This document shows, in pieces, positions 32,649-42,018 of a DNA stretch of 64,000 nt. This DNA comes from Oscillospiraceae bacterium. Its GTDB lineage: Bacteria > Bacillota_A > Clostridia > Oscillospirales > WRJC01. The stretch lies in NCBI GenBank assembly GCA_009782405.1, contig WRJC01000010.1, positions 23,100 through 87,099 on the forward strand, given 5' to 3'. The position numbers were made by a program, and so were the translations under genes. Below the pieces are notes generated by a model. That model had not been told where the DNA came from, searched no databases, and saw only the letters and a list, made by a program, of their open reading frames with translations. Every line of letters starts with the position of its first letter. Positions within the stretch are counted from its first letter, which is position 1.

Positions 32649-33884
32649 TCAATAATTTTTATTGTTTTCCCAGGCGTCGAGCATGGCTTTCAGGTGATGC
32701 TCCGGCACATCCGGCAAAAGATTGTGCACTCCCGAAAAGATAAACCCGCCGCCTTGCTTTAATATATTTATGCACTCCGACACCTTTATATACACTTCGT
32801 CGTATGATTCGTTTTTATCTACCAGCTGCGAATCATACGCCCCGCCCCAAAAAATGATCTTGTCGCCGAATTCTTTTTTCAGTTTTTTCGCCGACATATT
32901 GTTCGCCGATATTTGGACGGGATTTATGATGTCCGCCCCGCATTCTATCAAATCGTCCATGATATTGTACACCGATCCGCATGAATGCAGGTTTATCTTC
33001 ATGTCCGTGATTTTTTTCCAGCCCGAAAACAAATCCGAATAAGGCTTTTTGTAAATCTCGCGCCACAGATCCGCGCCGATCAAAACGTCCCTGTTGTCGC
33101 CTATGTCATGGGCGATCATCAGTATATCGGCGTATTTCCCGATAGCTTGATTTAACTGTTTTAGCTGCGACAGCGCCGCCTCCACGCATTTGTGCAAAAA
33201 TTCGCGCATTATTTCGGGGTATTCTTTCATCAGTATCATGCTTTTTGCAAAACCGCCCGGCTGTATTTGCAAATCGGTCAAAATTTCGCCCATGCATATG
33301 GACAAATCCGTTTCCTCATAAAGCAATTTCGCGGAATTTTCCAGGTTTCTCAACAGTTCGTCGGATAAATCACGGCTTGGGTTGAAATTATCCGGCGAGG
33401 GCAAATGCTCAAGCTCCATGTCGTCGTAAAACCCGCTGTTTGAAGCCGCGTCGCCGACCAAATCGAAAAAATATCCCCCTTTCGGGCATATGCTGTTTCC
33501 GGCAGTTTCCCAAACGACGCTGCCGTCGCTGTTTTCCCTAAACCTGTCGGATTCCGGAATTTGAAACTTTTTGCCCCACAATATCTGCTCTTTCCATTTC
33601 AAAATCTCATCGGGCGACGATTTTCTGAATGGCGACTTGCACATTCGGGGCGAGGCCAAAAGCACGATGTCACCTTTCATTTTGTCTATCACATCGAGCT
33701 CAAATACGGCATTGGTCATAAAAGTGCATATTTTTGGGGAATCCGGCTTCACGGCCAAAATCTCCTGAAGCTTACGGTATGCCAAAACATGAAGCCCCTC
33801 TGTTTCGCAGCCGCCCAACCCGTTCGGGACATAATCCGGTATTTCGCGGTTCAATACTTTTTTTACTCTTTCCCTCGCAATCAT
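32649..33884 (-). CDS. URO-D/MtaA-like family protein
   Basis: The protein is 411 residues and opens RERVKKVLNREIPDYVPNGL. The MtaA-type zinc half-site is INLHSCGSVYNI. The later Cys position reads GGGFIFSGVHNLLPDVP, with Ser where Cys is usual, so the site is incomplete. The ATG at 33884 has GGAGG four to five bases upstream; earlier in-frame starts lack this. It follows the MBL-fold gene by 32 bases and is likely cotranscribed. Function is probably a corrinoid-linked methyltransfer or a decarboxylation of an unknown compound. Confidence 0.8.
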   Translation of the reverse strand: MIARERVKKVLNREIPDYVPNGLGGCETEGLHVLAYRKLQEILAVKPDSPKICTFMTNAVFELDVIDKMKGDIVLLASPRMCKSPFRKSSPDEILKWKEQILWGKKFQIPESDRFRENSDGSVVWETAGNSICPKGGYFFDLVGDAASNSGFYDDMELEHLPSPDNFNPSRDLSDELLRNLENSAKLLYEETDLSICMGEILTDLQIQPGGFAKSMILMKEYPEIMREFLHKCVEAALSQLKQLNQAIGKYADILMIAHDIGDNRDVLIGADLWREIYKKPYSDLFSGWKKITDMKINLHSCGSVYNIMDDLIECGADIINPVQISANNMSAKKLKKEFGDKIIFWGGAYDSQLVDKNESYDEVYIKVSECINILKQGGGFIFSGVHNLLPDVPEHHLKAMLDAWENNKNY

Positions 33885-33916
33885 GATTCCTCCGACAAAA
33901 ATGATAATCGTTTCCT

Positions 33917-34753
33917 CTAACAAAATGTATAGGGCATCGCAACCCGGTTTGTTTTGTCCTTCGTGATAAAATGGTTTTTGACCCCGAGCTCGTCCATCCA
34001 GCCCCTGACCTCGATCGTTTGCCATATATGCGTGTTAAATCCCAAACCTGCGTCATTGTCCCAAAGCCACGACGGCGTGTCCCAAAAACACGCTTTGGGG
34101 CTTATGGCCTTGTATACCTCAAATGCGACGCCGTTTTGCCCGTGGTGCGCCATTTGGACAAAATCGGATTTCAATTCAACAAAATGCCTGTCAAGCAGCT
34201 TCATTCCGCCTTCGACGCCAAGATCGGCGAGAAAAATCATCGAATGGCCGCCAAGCGCCATTTTCAACACCACCGATGTGTTGTTGATAAAATTTTCGGA
34301 TATCGAAAAGTCCGGCGCATACAGAACTTTGAAAACCGCCTCGCCGAAATCCAAAATATCGTTTTCATACAATGTTTGCGTGAGCGGAGCCATTTTTTCC
34401 TTATGCTTTTCAAATTCAAAACCGCCCGCGCTGTGCGCCTCATCGTATTTCAGCAATAATTCGGCAGGGGGAAAATTGTATAATATTTTGCCGAGGGAAA
34501 ATTCTTTTTCATGGTTTTCGAATGCTTCCATCATGGCCCCGTGATGGTCGCTATGAACATGGGTCAGGATCCAGGCGTCGATATGAATTTCGCCGCCGGT
34601 CAAATTTTTTATGTAATCCAAAAGGTATGCGGCGTTGCAGCGGCAGCCGCCGTCGATGACGATGATTTTACCGTCTTTTGTTTCGATTACATACGACATC
34701 ATCTGCGAATGGCTTTGCGAGGCCAGCTGGTGTATGGCGTTGCACCGGTTCAT
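33917..34753 (-). CDS. MBL-fold metallo-hydrolase (ComEC-like catalytic domain type)
   Basis: The protein is 278 residues without a signal peptide. The metal-binding motif is THVHSDHHGA (HxHxDH), followed by FLADLGVEGG and MAHHGQNGV, the layout of the MBL domains related to ComEC. The substrate is unknown. The ATG at 34753 follows AAAGGATTG and gives a better fit than an ATG 30 bases upstream. It forms an operon with the URO-D gene at 32649-33884. Confidence 0.85.
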   Translation of the reverse strand: MNRCNAIHQLASQSHSQMMSYVIETKDGKIIVIDGGCRCNAAYLLDYIKNLTGGEIHIDAWILTHVHSDHHGAMMEAFENHEKEFSLGKILYNFPPAELLLKYDEAHSAGGFEFEKHKEKMAPLTQTLYENDILDFGEAVFKVLYAPDFSISENFINNTSVVLKMALGGHSMIFLADLGVEGGMKLLDRHFVELKSDFVQMAHHGQNGVAFEVYKAISPKACFWDTPSWLWDNDAGLGFNTHIWQTIEVRGWMDELGVKNHFITKDKTNRVAMPYTFC

Positions 34754-34809
34754 CTTGGACAATCCTTTCGAGCTGAAATTCAATCAAACATTATCGTTTC
34801 CACTATTTC

Positions 34810-34839
34810 ATTGTAACATTTGTCGGCTGGTTTTGTCAA
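34810..34839 (-). promoter_or_regulatory. Promoter of the MBL-fold gene
   Basis: TTGACA (34839-34834), 18-bp spacer and TACAAT (34815-34810). Confidence 0.75.
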
Positions 34840-34873
34840 GATGTTTATTGAAAATTTTTTTTCGCTTTGCGGA

Positions 34874-34902
34874 TTGACAAATCCAAAAAATCGTGCTAAA
34901 AT
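34874..34902 (+). promoter_or_regulatory. Promoter of the URO-D gene at 34956-36113
   Basis: TTGACA (34874-34879), 17-bp spacer and TAAAAT (34897-34902). Confidence 0.8.
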
Positions 34903-34955
34903 GGATTCAAGAAGCAAAAAACACAAAAAAAACACGATTGAAGGGAAAATGCAAT

Positions 34956-36113
34956 ATGGAAAAACTCAAAGACGGGATACAATCGCCCGTAGATTACGAA
35001 AAAATGTCCCCTGCGGCAAAAAAGATACGCGATTTTTACGCGGTCAAGCCGAATGCGGGCATAATTCAGACGGAGTTCGGGTATTTTTGCCTCGATGCCT
35101 GGAAGGCCCGGGGGGACATAACGGACAAAACAAACCTTTCGGAAATCTTCATGTATGAGGACACGGGATTTGCGAACTTAGGCGGGCTCGGTTGGTGCGA
35201 GGCGCAGTTTTACCCGTTTTTTGAGCAAAAGGTAATAGAGGACAGGGGAGAATACGAGCTTGCGCAGGATCACGCCGGGCGGCACATACTGTTTTTCAAG
35301 GGGCGCCGGAGCGGGTTCATGCCCGAATACGTGGCCCATCCGGTAAAAGACATGAAATCGTGGGAGGAAAACTGCAAGTGGCGCATGGATCCAAATTCGC
35401 CCGAGAGATACAAAAACATCGAAGCGGACATGGAGTGGCGCATAAAAAGGGCCAACGAGGGCTGCGTGGTGCAGCAGGGGGTCGTGGGCGGATATATGTA
35501 CCTTAGGAGCTTAATTGGCCCCGAGGATCTGCTGTACAAATTTTACGACGAACCCGAATTGATCCACGACTGCATGAAGACATGGTTTCTCCTCGCCGAC
35601 CGGATCATAGCCGAACACCAGAAGTATCTCACCCTCGACGAGCTGTTTTTCGGGGAGGACATATGCTACAAATCCGGTCCGCTCATATCGCCCGACATGA
35701 TGCGCGAATTTTTGCTTCCCTACTATGGGCAGCTGATTGAAAACATAAAGGCGCGCCAGATAGATAAATCGCGGCACTTGTTTTTCCAGATCGACACCGA
35801 CGGGTTCTGCAACCCCGTGATCGAAGTCTATCAGGAAATCGGCATGGACCATATGTCGCCTTTTGAAGTGGCGTCGGGCTGCGACGTGGTGGAAATCGGC
35901 AAAAAATACCCGGAGCTCCGCATGCGCGGCGGGATAGACAAGAGGGTTTTGGCAAGCGGCAAAGAGGCGATAGACCGCATGGTCGATTATATAATGCCCG
36001 CCATGAAAAAGCGCGGAGGGTATATCCCCACCTGCGACCACGGGGTCCCGGAGGAAGTGGACTTTTCCGACTATATGCACTACAGGCAGAGGATGCAGGA
36101 GTTTAAGTCATGA
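34956..36113 (+). CDS. URO-D family protein, zinc-site-less type
   Basis: The protein is 385 residues. The barrel fold of the family is seen in the MSPFEVASGCDVVEIGKKYP and LRMRGGIDKRVL segments. Where MtaA-type members have HSCG this one reads FQIDTDGFCNPV, so both the His and the Cys are replaced. A Cys near the end (YIPTCDHGVPEEV) remains. The ATG at 34956 follows GAAGGG. It overlaps the tex gene by four bases (ATGA), an unexpected coupling between a specialised enzyme and a housekeeping gene. Confidence 0.78.
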   Translation: MEKLKDGIQSPVDYEKMSPAAKKIRDFYAVKPNAGIIQTEFGYFCLDAWKARGDITDKTNLSEIFMYEDTGFANLGGLGWCEAQFYPFFEQKVIEDRGEYELAQDHAGRHILFFKGRRSGFMPEYVAHPVKDMKSWEENCKWRMDPNSPERYKNIEADMEWRIKRANEGCVVQQGVVGGYMYLRSLIGPEDLLYKFYDEPELIHDCMKTWFLLADRIIAEHQKYLTLDELFFGEDICYKSGPLISPDMMREFLLPYYGQLIENIKARQIDKSRHLFFQIDTDGFCNPVIEVYQEIGMDHMSPFEVASGCDVVEIGKKYPELRMRGGIDKRVLASGKEAIDRMVDYIMPAMKKRGGYIPTCDHGVPEEVDFSDYMHYRQRMQEFKS

Positions 36114-38269
36114 ACGTGACAGACGCGCTGCAAAAAGAGTTCAAAATCCCCGAAAAAAAACTCGCCGACACGATAGCCCTCTTCGACAACGGCGACACAG
36201 TGCCCTTTATCGCCCGATACAGAAAAGAGGTAACCGGTTCTTTGGACGACCAGGTGCTCCGCGAGCTTTATGACCGCTTGAATTACCTGCGCAACTTGGA
36301 GAACCGCAAAAACGAAGTGCGCGCCGCAATCGAAAGCCAGGGCAAACTCAACGATGAAATCTCGGCGGCGATAGAAGCCGCCGGGACTTTGGTCGAAGTC
36401 GAGGATATATACAGGCCATACCGTCCAAAAAGAAAAACCAGAGCTTCCGTCGCCAAAGAAAAGGGACTATTGCCCCTTTCCGAAATCTTGTACAGCCAAG
36501 ATATGTTCGAAGGCGACATCGGTGAAATCGCGGCGGGATATATAGACGGGGAAAAAGGGGTGAATTCCGTCGAAGAGGCGATAGGCGGCGCCATGGACAT
36601 AGTGGCGGAGAACGTATCTGACAATGCGGCATACAGAAAACAAGTCCGGATTCTGACTTTTGAGCACGCGATGATAACTTCCAAAAAGATCGGGGATGGC
36701 GAAGAGGGCAATATATATTCCATGTATTTCGATTTCGCCGAACCGGTGGGCAAAATCCCGAGCCACAGGATACTCGCCCTGAACCGCGCAGAGAAGGAGG
36801 GCTTCATAAAAGTTTCGGTCGAAGTGGACAAAAGCTTGCCTTTAAACTACCTGTTTGGCGAAACTGTCAGCAAAAAACGGAGCCTGACCACGCAGTATGT
36901 CGAAAAGGCCGTGGTCGACGCCTACGACAGGCTCATTTCCCCCTCGATAGAGCGCGAAATCCGCGGAGACATATTCGACCAGTCGAGCGAAGCGAGCATA
37001 AAAGTATTCGCGCTTAATTTAAAAAACCTGCTGCTCTCACCGCCTTTAAAAGGCAAAACGGTGCTTGGATTCGATCCCGGCTACCGCACCGGCTGCAAGC
37101 TGTCGGTGGTGGACAAAACCGGAAAAGTGATCGGCACAGGAGTGATATACCCCACAAAACCATTGGAAAAAACCGCGGAATCCGAAAAGATCGTGACAGA
37201 TCTCATAAAAAAACACAAAATCGACGTAGTGGCGATCGGAAACGGCACCGCCTCGAAAGAAAGCGAGATATTTGTCGCGAACCTGCTGAAAAAATTAAAC
37301 TGCGGCGCGAAATACATCATGGTTTCGGAATCGGGCGCTTCGGTGTATTCTGCATCGAAGCTCGGCGCGGAGGAATTCCCCGAATTCGACGTGACGCTTC
37401 GAAGCGCGGTTTCGATAGCCAGACGGCTCCAAGACCCTCTGGCGGAACTCGTGAAAATCGATCCCAAATCGATCGGCGTGGGCCAGTACCAGCACGACAT
37501 GAAGCAGGCGAAACTCGACGAAGCGCTCGCGGGGGTGGTCGAGGATTGCGTTAATTCGGTCGGCGTGGATGTGAACACCGCTTCATACAGCCTTTTATCC
37601 TATGTTTCGGGCATAAATTCGGCTTCGGCCAAAAACATAGTAAAGTACCGCGAGGAAAACGGCGAATTCGCTTCCCGCAAAGAAATAAAGAAAACGCCGA
37701 AAATCGGGGCGAAGGCTTTCGAGCAGTGCGCGGGGTTTTTGCGGATACCGAACGGCGGCGAAGTGTTCGACAACACGGGCATACACCCGGAATCCTACGA
37801 CGCTGCCGAAAAACTTTTGCAAATGTACGGATTTGCGCCCGAGGACGTGCGCAATTCGCAAATCGCCGGATTGTCCGAGCGCGCAAAGCAGGACGGGCTC
37901 GCGGATGTGGCCGAACTTCTGGGCATTGGACTCCCCACATTGGCTGATATAATAAAAGAGCTGGAAAAGCCCGGGCGCGACATACGCGACGACTTCCCTG
38001 AACCGGTGCTGAGGGACGATATAATGGATGCAAGCGACTTGAAAGTGGGAATGGCGCTGACCGGGGTGGTGCGAAACGTCATCGATTTCGGGGCATTCGT
38101 GGACATCGGCGTGCACCAGGACGGGCTCGTGCACGTTTCGGAGATAGCGGACAGATATATAAGGCATCCCAGCGAGGTTTTGGCTGTGGGGGACATCGTC
38201 AAAGTTTCGGTGAAATCGATCGATCCGGGAGGGAAAAAAATCGGGCTGACGATGAAAGGGGTAAAATAA
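36110..38269 (+). CDS. tex: Tex-family S1 RNA-binding protein
   Basis: The protein is 719 residues, full length for Tex. The N-terminal Tex domain starts near 1-180 (DTVPFIARYRKEVTGSLDD), a YqgF-like RNase H fold follows at about 320-450 (GFDPGYRTGCKLSVVDKTGK), helix-hairpin-helix repeats at 490-560 (YVSGINSASAKNIVKYREEN), and the S1 domain at 640-715 (GVVRNVIDFGAFVDIGVHQD). Tex is a cytoplasmic transcription-associated nucleic-acid-binding protein. Translation is coupled to the preceding URO-D gene. Confidence 0.95.
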   Translation: MNVTDALQKEFKIPEKKLADTIALFDNGDTVPFIARYRKEVTGSLDDQVLRELYDRLNYLRNLENRKNEVRAAIESQGKLNDEISAAIEAAGTLVEVEDIYRPYRPKRKTRASVAKEKGLLPLSEILYSQDMFEGDIGEIAAGYIDGEKGVNSVEEAIGGAMDIVAENVSDNAAYRKQVRILTFEHAMITSKKIGDGEEGNIYSMYFDFAEPVGKIPSHRILALNRAEKEGFIKVSVEVDKSLPLNYLFGETVSKKRSLTTQYVEKAVVDAYDRLISPSIEREIRGDIFDQSSEASIKVFALNLKNLLLSPPLKGKTVLGFDPGYRTGCKLSVVDKTGKVIGTGVIYPTKPLEKTAESEKIVTDLIKKHKIDVVAIGNGTASKESEIFVANLLKKLNCGAKYIMVSESGASVYSASKLGAEEFPEFDVTLRSAVSIARRLQDPLAELVKIDPKSIGVGQYQHDMKQAKLDEALAGVVEDCVNSVGVDVNTASYSLLSYVSGINSASAKNIVKYREENGEFASRKEIKKTPKIGAKAFEQCAGFLRIPNGGEVFDNTGIHPESYDAAEKLLQMYGFAPEDVRNSQIAGLSERAKQDGLADVAELLGIGLPTLADIIKELEKPGRDIRDDFPEPVLRDDIMDASDLKVGMALTGVVRNVIDFGAFVDIGVHQDGLVHVSEIADRYIRHPSEVLAVGDIVKVSVKSIDPGGKKIGLTMKGVK

Positions 38270-38489
38270 AAAGTTCAAAAAGCGTTAAATTTGTTTGCAT
38301 GATATACACAAAATATTAAAAAACGCCATAATATCTGCCCCTTGCGCGGCGGGTTTTATGCAATATACATAAATAATTCCCAAAAAGTTTGTAACATTAG
38401 ACACTTTTATTTTTCATAAATATTTGGTATAGTATATATAGACAAAAATATATAATTTTATCGTCGTATTTTTTTTAGGAGGATTGAAA

Positions 38490-39602
38490 ATGGCAAGTGT
38501 ATCACTAAGACATATGTATAAAAAGTTTCCCGGCGGCGTTACTGCGGTATCTGATTTCAGTCTTGAAATAAAAGACAAAGAATTTTTGATACTCGTGGGA
38601 CCGTCCGGCTGCGGCAAAACTACGACACTCCGAATGATAGCGGGTCTCGAAGAAATCACGGAAGGCGAATTGTTCATCGGCGACAAGCTGGTAAACGACG
38701 TGGCCCCCAAGGACAGGGACATAGCGATGGTGTTCCAGAACTACGCGCTTTATCCGCATATGACCGTTTATGAGAACATGGCTTTCGGCCTCAAGCTCAG
38801 GAAAGTCACAAAAGAAGAAATAAAGAGAAGGGTCGAAGAAGCCTCGAGGATACTCGCCATCGAGTACCTTTTGGACAGGCGCCCGAAAGCGCTTTCCGGC
38901 GGGCAGAAGCAGCGCGTCGCTTTGGGAAGGGCGATCGTGCGCGAACCCAAAGTGTTCCTGTTGGACGAGCCGCTCTCGAACCTGGACGCGAAGCTGCGCG
39001 CCTCGATGAGAACGGAGCTCACCAAGCTGCACCAAAAGATCGGCACCACGTTCATCTACGTCACCCATGACCAGGTCGAAGCCATGACGATGGCCTCGCG
39101 CATCGTGGTCATGAAGGATTCGTTCATCCAGCAGGTAGATACCCCGCAGAATCTGTATGACTACCCGGTCAACCATTTCGTGGCGGGATTCATCGGCACC
39201 CCCCAGATGAACTTCATCGACGGCACCATAGACAAAAAAGGCAACGACCTGTATTTCACTTTCGGGAAATATTCGCTGAAGCTGCCTCCGGAAAAATCGA
39301 ACAACACAGATTTGCAGGAATACACGGGCAAAACGGTCATCGCGGGGCTCCGCCCGGAAGTGCTGTACGACGAACCCATGTATCTGAGCCAATTTTCCGA
39401 AACTGTGATCGAGGCGAAAGTCGAAGTTACGGAGCTCATGGGCAACGAGATATTCTTGTACTTGGTGGTGGAGGAAACGCCGCTGATCGCCCGCGTTTCG
39501 CCGCGTTCGACCGCGCAGCCGGAAGAGACGATAAAAATCGCGCTCGACATAGCGAGGATGCATATATTCGACAAAGACACCGAAAAGTGCATAGTGCATT
39601 AA
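38490..39602 (+). CDS. ABC transporter ATPase, MsmX/UgpC-type (multi-sugar)
   Basis: The protein is 370 residues. It has Walker A GPSGCGKTTTLR, the Q-loop MVFQNYALYPHMTV, signature LSGGQKQRVALGRA, Walker B VFLLDEPLSNLDAKLR and the H-loop YVTHDQVEAMTMA, then the C-terminal OB/TOBE domain from about 240. Members of this group energise several sugar importers. It stands alone here, which fits a shared ATPase for the orphan solute-binding proteins at 22040 and 25773. AGGAGG lies seven bases before the ATG at 38490. The 220-base gap upstream is AT-rich; I see no clear consensus promoter in it. Confidence 0.93.
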   Translation: MASVSLRHMYKKFPGGVTAVSDFSLEIKDKEFLILVGPSGCGKTTTLRMIAGLEEITEGELFIGDKLVNDVAPKDRDIAMVFQNYALYPHMTVYENMAFGLKLRKVTKEEIKRRVEEASRILAIEYLLDRRPKALSGGQKQRVALGRAIVREPKVFLLDEPLSNLDAKLRASMRTELTKLHQKIGTTFIYVTHDQVEAMTMASRIVVMKDSFIQQVDTPQNLYDYPVNHFVAGFIGTPQMNFIDGTIDKKGNDLYFTFGKYSLKLPPEKSNNTDLQEYTGKTVIAGLRPEVLYDEPMYLSQFSETVIEAKVEVTELMGNEIFLYLVVEETPLIARVSPRSTAQPEETIKIALDIARMHIFDKDTEKCIVH

Positions 39603-39620
39603 AAATAAAAAACAAAAAAC

Positions 39621-39652
39621 AAAACGCGGGATACGGAAGTTTCCCGCGTTTT
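39621..39652. terminator. Bidirectional intrinsic terminator between the ABC ATPase and rplS
   Basis: AAAACGCGGGA (39621-39631) pairs perfectly with TCCCGCGTTTT (39642-39652). Terminal T-runs occur on both strands, so it ends both convergent genes. Confidence 0.9.
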
Positions 39653-39663
39653 GGCTTTTAGCC

Positions 39664-40011
39664 TTATATCTGTTCTTTGACTTTCGCCCTTTTGCCCACG
39701 CGCTCGCGCAGATAGTAGAGTTTCGCCCTGCGCACCTTGCCGCGCCTCACCACATCCACCTTGTCGACGTTGGGCGAATGGAGCGGGAATGTTTTTTCAG
39801 TCCCCACCCCGTACGAGAAGCGCCTGACGGTGAAAGTTTCGTTGATCCCGCCGCCCCTCTTGGCGATCACGGTTCCTTCGAATATCTGTATCCTCTCCCT
39901 CGCGCCCTCTTTGATTTTGTTGTGGACCCTTACCGTGTCGCCTATGGAAAATTTCGGCGGATCGGTTTTCAACTGCTCGTTCGTCAACGCTTTTAAAAGC
40001 TCATATGCCAT
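39664..40011 (-). CDS. rplS: 50S ribosomal protein L19
   Basis: The protein is 115 residues. The family pattern is complete: [58 protein letters not shown] and [20 protein letters not shown]19 sits at the 30S-50S interface. The start at 40011 has AAAGGAGGG upstream. It is monocistronic here, away from the usual rimM-trmD partners, with its own promoter and a leader of about 110 nt. Confidence 0.97.
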   Translation of the reverse strand: MAYELLKALTNEQLKTDPPKFSIGDTVRVHNKIKEGARERIQIFEGTVIAKRGGGINETFTVRRFSYGVGTEKTFPLHSPNVDKVDVVRRGKVRRAKLYYLRERVGKRAKVKEQI

Positions 40012-40069
40012 TTTAAAAGCCCTCCTTTCAAAATTTTTGGTTTGTATATTATTTTGACAGGCAGAAATC

Positions 40070-40091
40070 GCGTTCATGCACAAGCATACGC
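40070..40091 (-). ncRNA. Hairpin in the rplS leader (candidate L19 leader)
   Basis: GCGT-ATGC-TTGT-GCAT-GA-ACGC folds into an 8-bp stem with a 2-base bulge and 4-base loop, about 30 nt after the predicted start of transcription. L19 autoregulatory leaders are known in Firmicutes. I cannot confirm this hairpin belongs to that family. Confidence 0.35.
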
Positions 40092-40125
40092 AGCGGACCG
40101 CAACTTTTTTTAGCCATACCCGCAT

Positions 40126-40155
40126 AGTATACCACAGATCGTGGTGTTTATGCAA
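40126..40155 (-). promoter_or_regulatory. rplS promoter
   Basis: TTGCAT (40155-40150), 18-bp spacer and TATACT (40131-40126). Confidence 0.65.
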
Positions 40156-40202
40156 GGGTTTTGCCGTTATGTTTACAATTTATTCATAATATCTTTTTTT
40201 TG

Positions 40203-40763
40203 TCACTGTTTTGTCATGTCGTCTATCACTTTTTGGGCTTTTGCGTTGTCGGTGGTGGCGAGAAGTATAACATAATTTCCCACCGTCAACACTTTCGCAT
40301 TTTCGATTATCGGCGCATCGCCCGGGGTGTATGCCAAAATGTCGCTGTTGGCTTTTGTTTTCAGCCTTCTTTCGAATACATCCTTCAAAACGGCGATGTT
40401 TTTTTCATCTCCCGGGGCAACTTTCAGAACGCCCACTTCGAACATATGCTGGCCCACGGGGATATAGAGGGCGCAGTCGGAAAAATGCCCGTATTCTTCA
40501 AGCGGCGAATATCCCCCATCTATCAAATACCCCGCATATTTGTCGTCGATGTAATTGTCGCTTTCTTCGTCCGCTCCGGAATAAAAATATTCGAACCCGC
40601 TTTCGGGCAATGATTCCGGGCCGTAAGCCGCCATGACCGCATCCGCGATTTCCTTTGCGGTATAATCGCTGTTTCTGGCGTCGTCTTTCTCGCACGCGCA
40701 TATGGCGAAAATCAAAGCCGCGCAAATCAAAGCCGCCGATATTTTTTTCATACAATTTTTCAT
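40203..40763 (-). CDS. DUF4358-family lipoprotein
   Basis: The protein is 186 residues. The signal peptide ends AICAC, an acceptable lipobox. The body matches DUF4358 proteins of Clostridia in my recollection: an N-terminal AKEIADAVMAAYG, a central EVGVLKVAPGDEKNIAVLKD and the closing VGNYVILLATTDNAKAQKVI. The role is unknown; it is lipid-anchored outside the membrane. The start is five bases after the stop of the upstream secreted protein gene, so the two are an operon. Ribosome-binding site weak. Confidence 0.75.
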   Translation of the reverse strand: MKNCMKKISAALICAALIFAICACEKDDARNSDYTAKEIADAVMAAYGPESLPESGFEYFYSGADEESDNYIDDKYAGYLIDGGYSPLEEYGHFSDCALYIPVGQHMFEVGVLKVAPGDEKNIAVLKDVFERRLKTKANSDILAYTPGDAPIIENAKVLTVGNYVILLATTDNAKAQKVIDDMTKQ

Positions 40764-40767
40764 ATTC

Positions 40768-41772
40768 TCAATTTTCTTTCTTCTTTTTTTTGCCGCCGCC
40801 GACAGCTATCAAAATTATCACCACGATCAGCGCCAAGCCGCCGCCCGCAATGCACAAAATCAAAACCAGATTGGAGCCTTCTTCGCTGTCCCCCGCGTTT
40901 TTTGCCGGGGCGTCGCCATTTTCCGCGTCGTCTCCCGCTTTTTCGGCCGCAGCTGCGGCTTCTTCTTCGGATTGTTTTATGCTCGCTTCGATGCTCGCTT
41001 GCTCGCGGCTGGCTTCCGCTTCCGCCTTGGCCGCTTCCCTGGAGGCTTCCCTCGATGCCTCTTCCGCCGCTTTGGCCTCTTCCGCGGCGGCAAATCCGTC
41101 AAGTTCCGCTTGCGTGAAAGTCAGCATTTCCAATGTGCCCTTGCAGTCTTTGTTGTGGCTTTGCCTCGTGTTGCCGTCCCAATCGCCTTCGTCCTTGAAA
41201 ATGACAAGTTTTATTGCGCCGTTGTTGGTTATCACGATATTGTCGTACAGGACATACGCTTGATATTCAAGATTTTCCGTATCGTTTCCGGGATGGCAGG
41301 CGATCTGGAACCAATCTATCGTCTGCCCGATGAGGTCATCCACCGAAAGGTCGATCACCCTGTGATACCATCGGTCATAGGCATATTCGCTCATATCCCG
41401 GCCGGTGTGCATCCCGACGCTGTTTTGGTCTTCCAATCCGGCTATGTCCCTTAGGTTGTTTGAACCGACATTGGTAACCCCGTTTGCGTCGACTGCCCCG
41501 AAGCCTTCAAATTCCGAAGAACACCACACATCGTATTCGATCATGTCGCCGTCTTCGACCGTATATCCGATTTTTTTAAAATCTTTGAAATCATAGGCAA
41601 GGTTTTCGCCTTCCGGCTTGTTTATGTCAACCGTAAATTTGAGATAAGCCCCCGACGGTTCGGGTTTTGAATCTGCCGCCGCGCCCACGTTAAAAATCGA
41701 GGCCGCAGACAAGAGGGAAACGATCATAAATGCCGCCAATATGACCGCTGACAGCTTTTTTGCAAGTTTCAT
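40768..41772 (-). CDS. Secreted membrane-anchored protein with galactose-binding-like domain and Ala/Glu coiled linker
   Basis: The protein is 334 residues: signal peptide 1-32, a beta-rich domain at about 40-215 (YLKFTVDINKPEGENLAYDF; NLEYQAYVLYDNIVITNNGA) that looks like a carbohydrate-binding jelly roll, an Ala/Glu/Ser/Lys-rich probably helical linker at about 225-285 (EEASREASREAAKAEAEASR), one membrane span at 300-322 and a basic KKKKK end. It therefore displays a sugar-binding-like head on a stalk. AGGAGG precedes the ATG. I do not recognise a named family. Confidence 0.7.
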   Translation of the reverse strand: MKLAKKLSAVILAAFMIVSLLSAASIFNVGAAADSKPEPSGAYLKFTVDINKPEGENLAYDFKDFKKIGYTVEDGDMIEYDVWCSSEFEGFGAVDANGVTNVGSNNLRDIAGLEDQNSVGMHTGRDMSEYAYDRWYHRVIDLSVDDLIGQTIDWFQIACHPGNDTENLEYQAYVLYDNIVITNNGAIKLVIFKDEGDWDGNTRQSHNKDCKGTLEMLTFTQAELDGFAAAEEAKAAEEASREASREAAKAEAEASREQASIEASIKQSEEEAAAAAEKAGDDAENGDAPAKNAGDSEEGSNLVLILCIAGGGLALIVVIILIAVGGGKKKKKEN

Positions 41773-41918
41773 TTTTGACTCCTCCTGAACAAATTAAAAA
41801 TTATGATGATTATGGGACGAATTGCGCTTACGCAGGTATTGTACCACAAATAAAAATCCCATTAATGAAGATTTTTTTAAATTTTTGCCGCTTTTTTGAT
41901 AAATTTGCCGAAATGTGT

Positions 41919-41947
41919 TTGCAAAAATTTTATCAAAATGGTATAAT
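41919..41947 (+). promoter_or_regulatory. Promoter of the AlgJ/AlgX-like gene
   Basis: TTGCAA (41919-41924), 17-bp spacer and TATAAT (41942-41947). A small hairpin GGCGT-GGACTA-ACGCC (41968-41983) lies in the leader of about 65 nt before the ATG. The rest of the 246-base gap 41773-42018 shows nothing further that I can support. Confidence 0.78.
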
Positions 41948-42018
41948 GGCGGTAAGCGAAAATGGTTGGCGTGGACTAACGCCCATCAGTCGCAAGCAAA
42001 ACAGAGGAAGGGCAATTT

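Noticed and set aside
38270..38489. Promoter of the MsmX/UgpC-type ATPase gene
   Set aside because: The gap is AT-rich and several TATA-like strings occur, but none has a -35 box at 16-19 bp that stands out.
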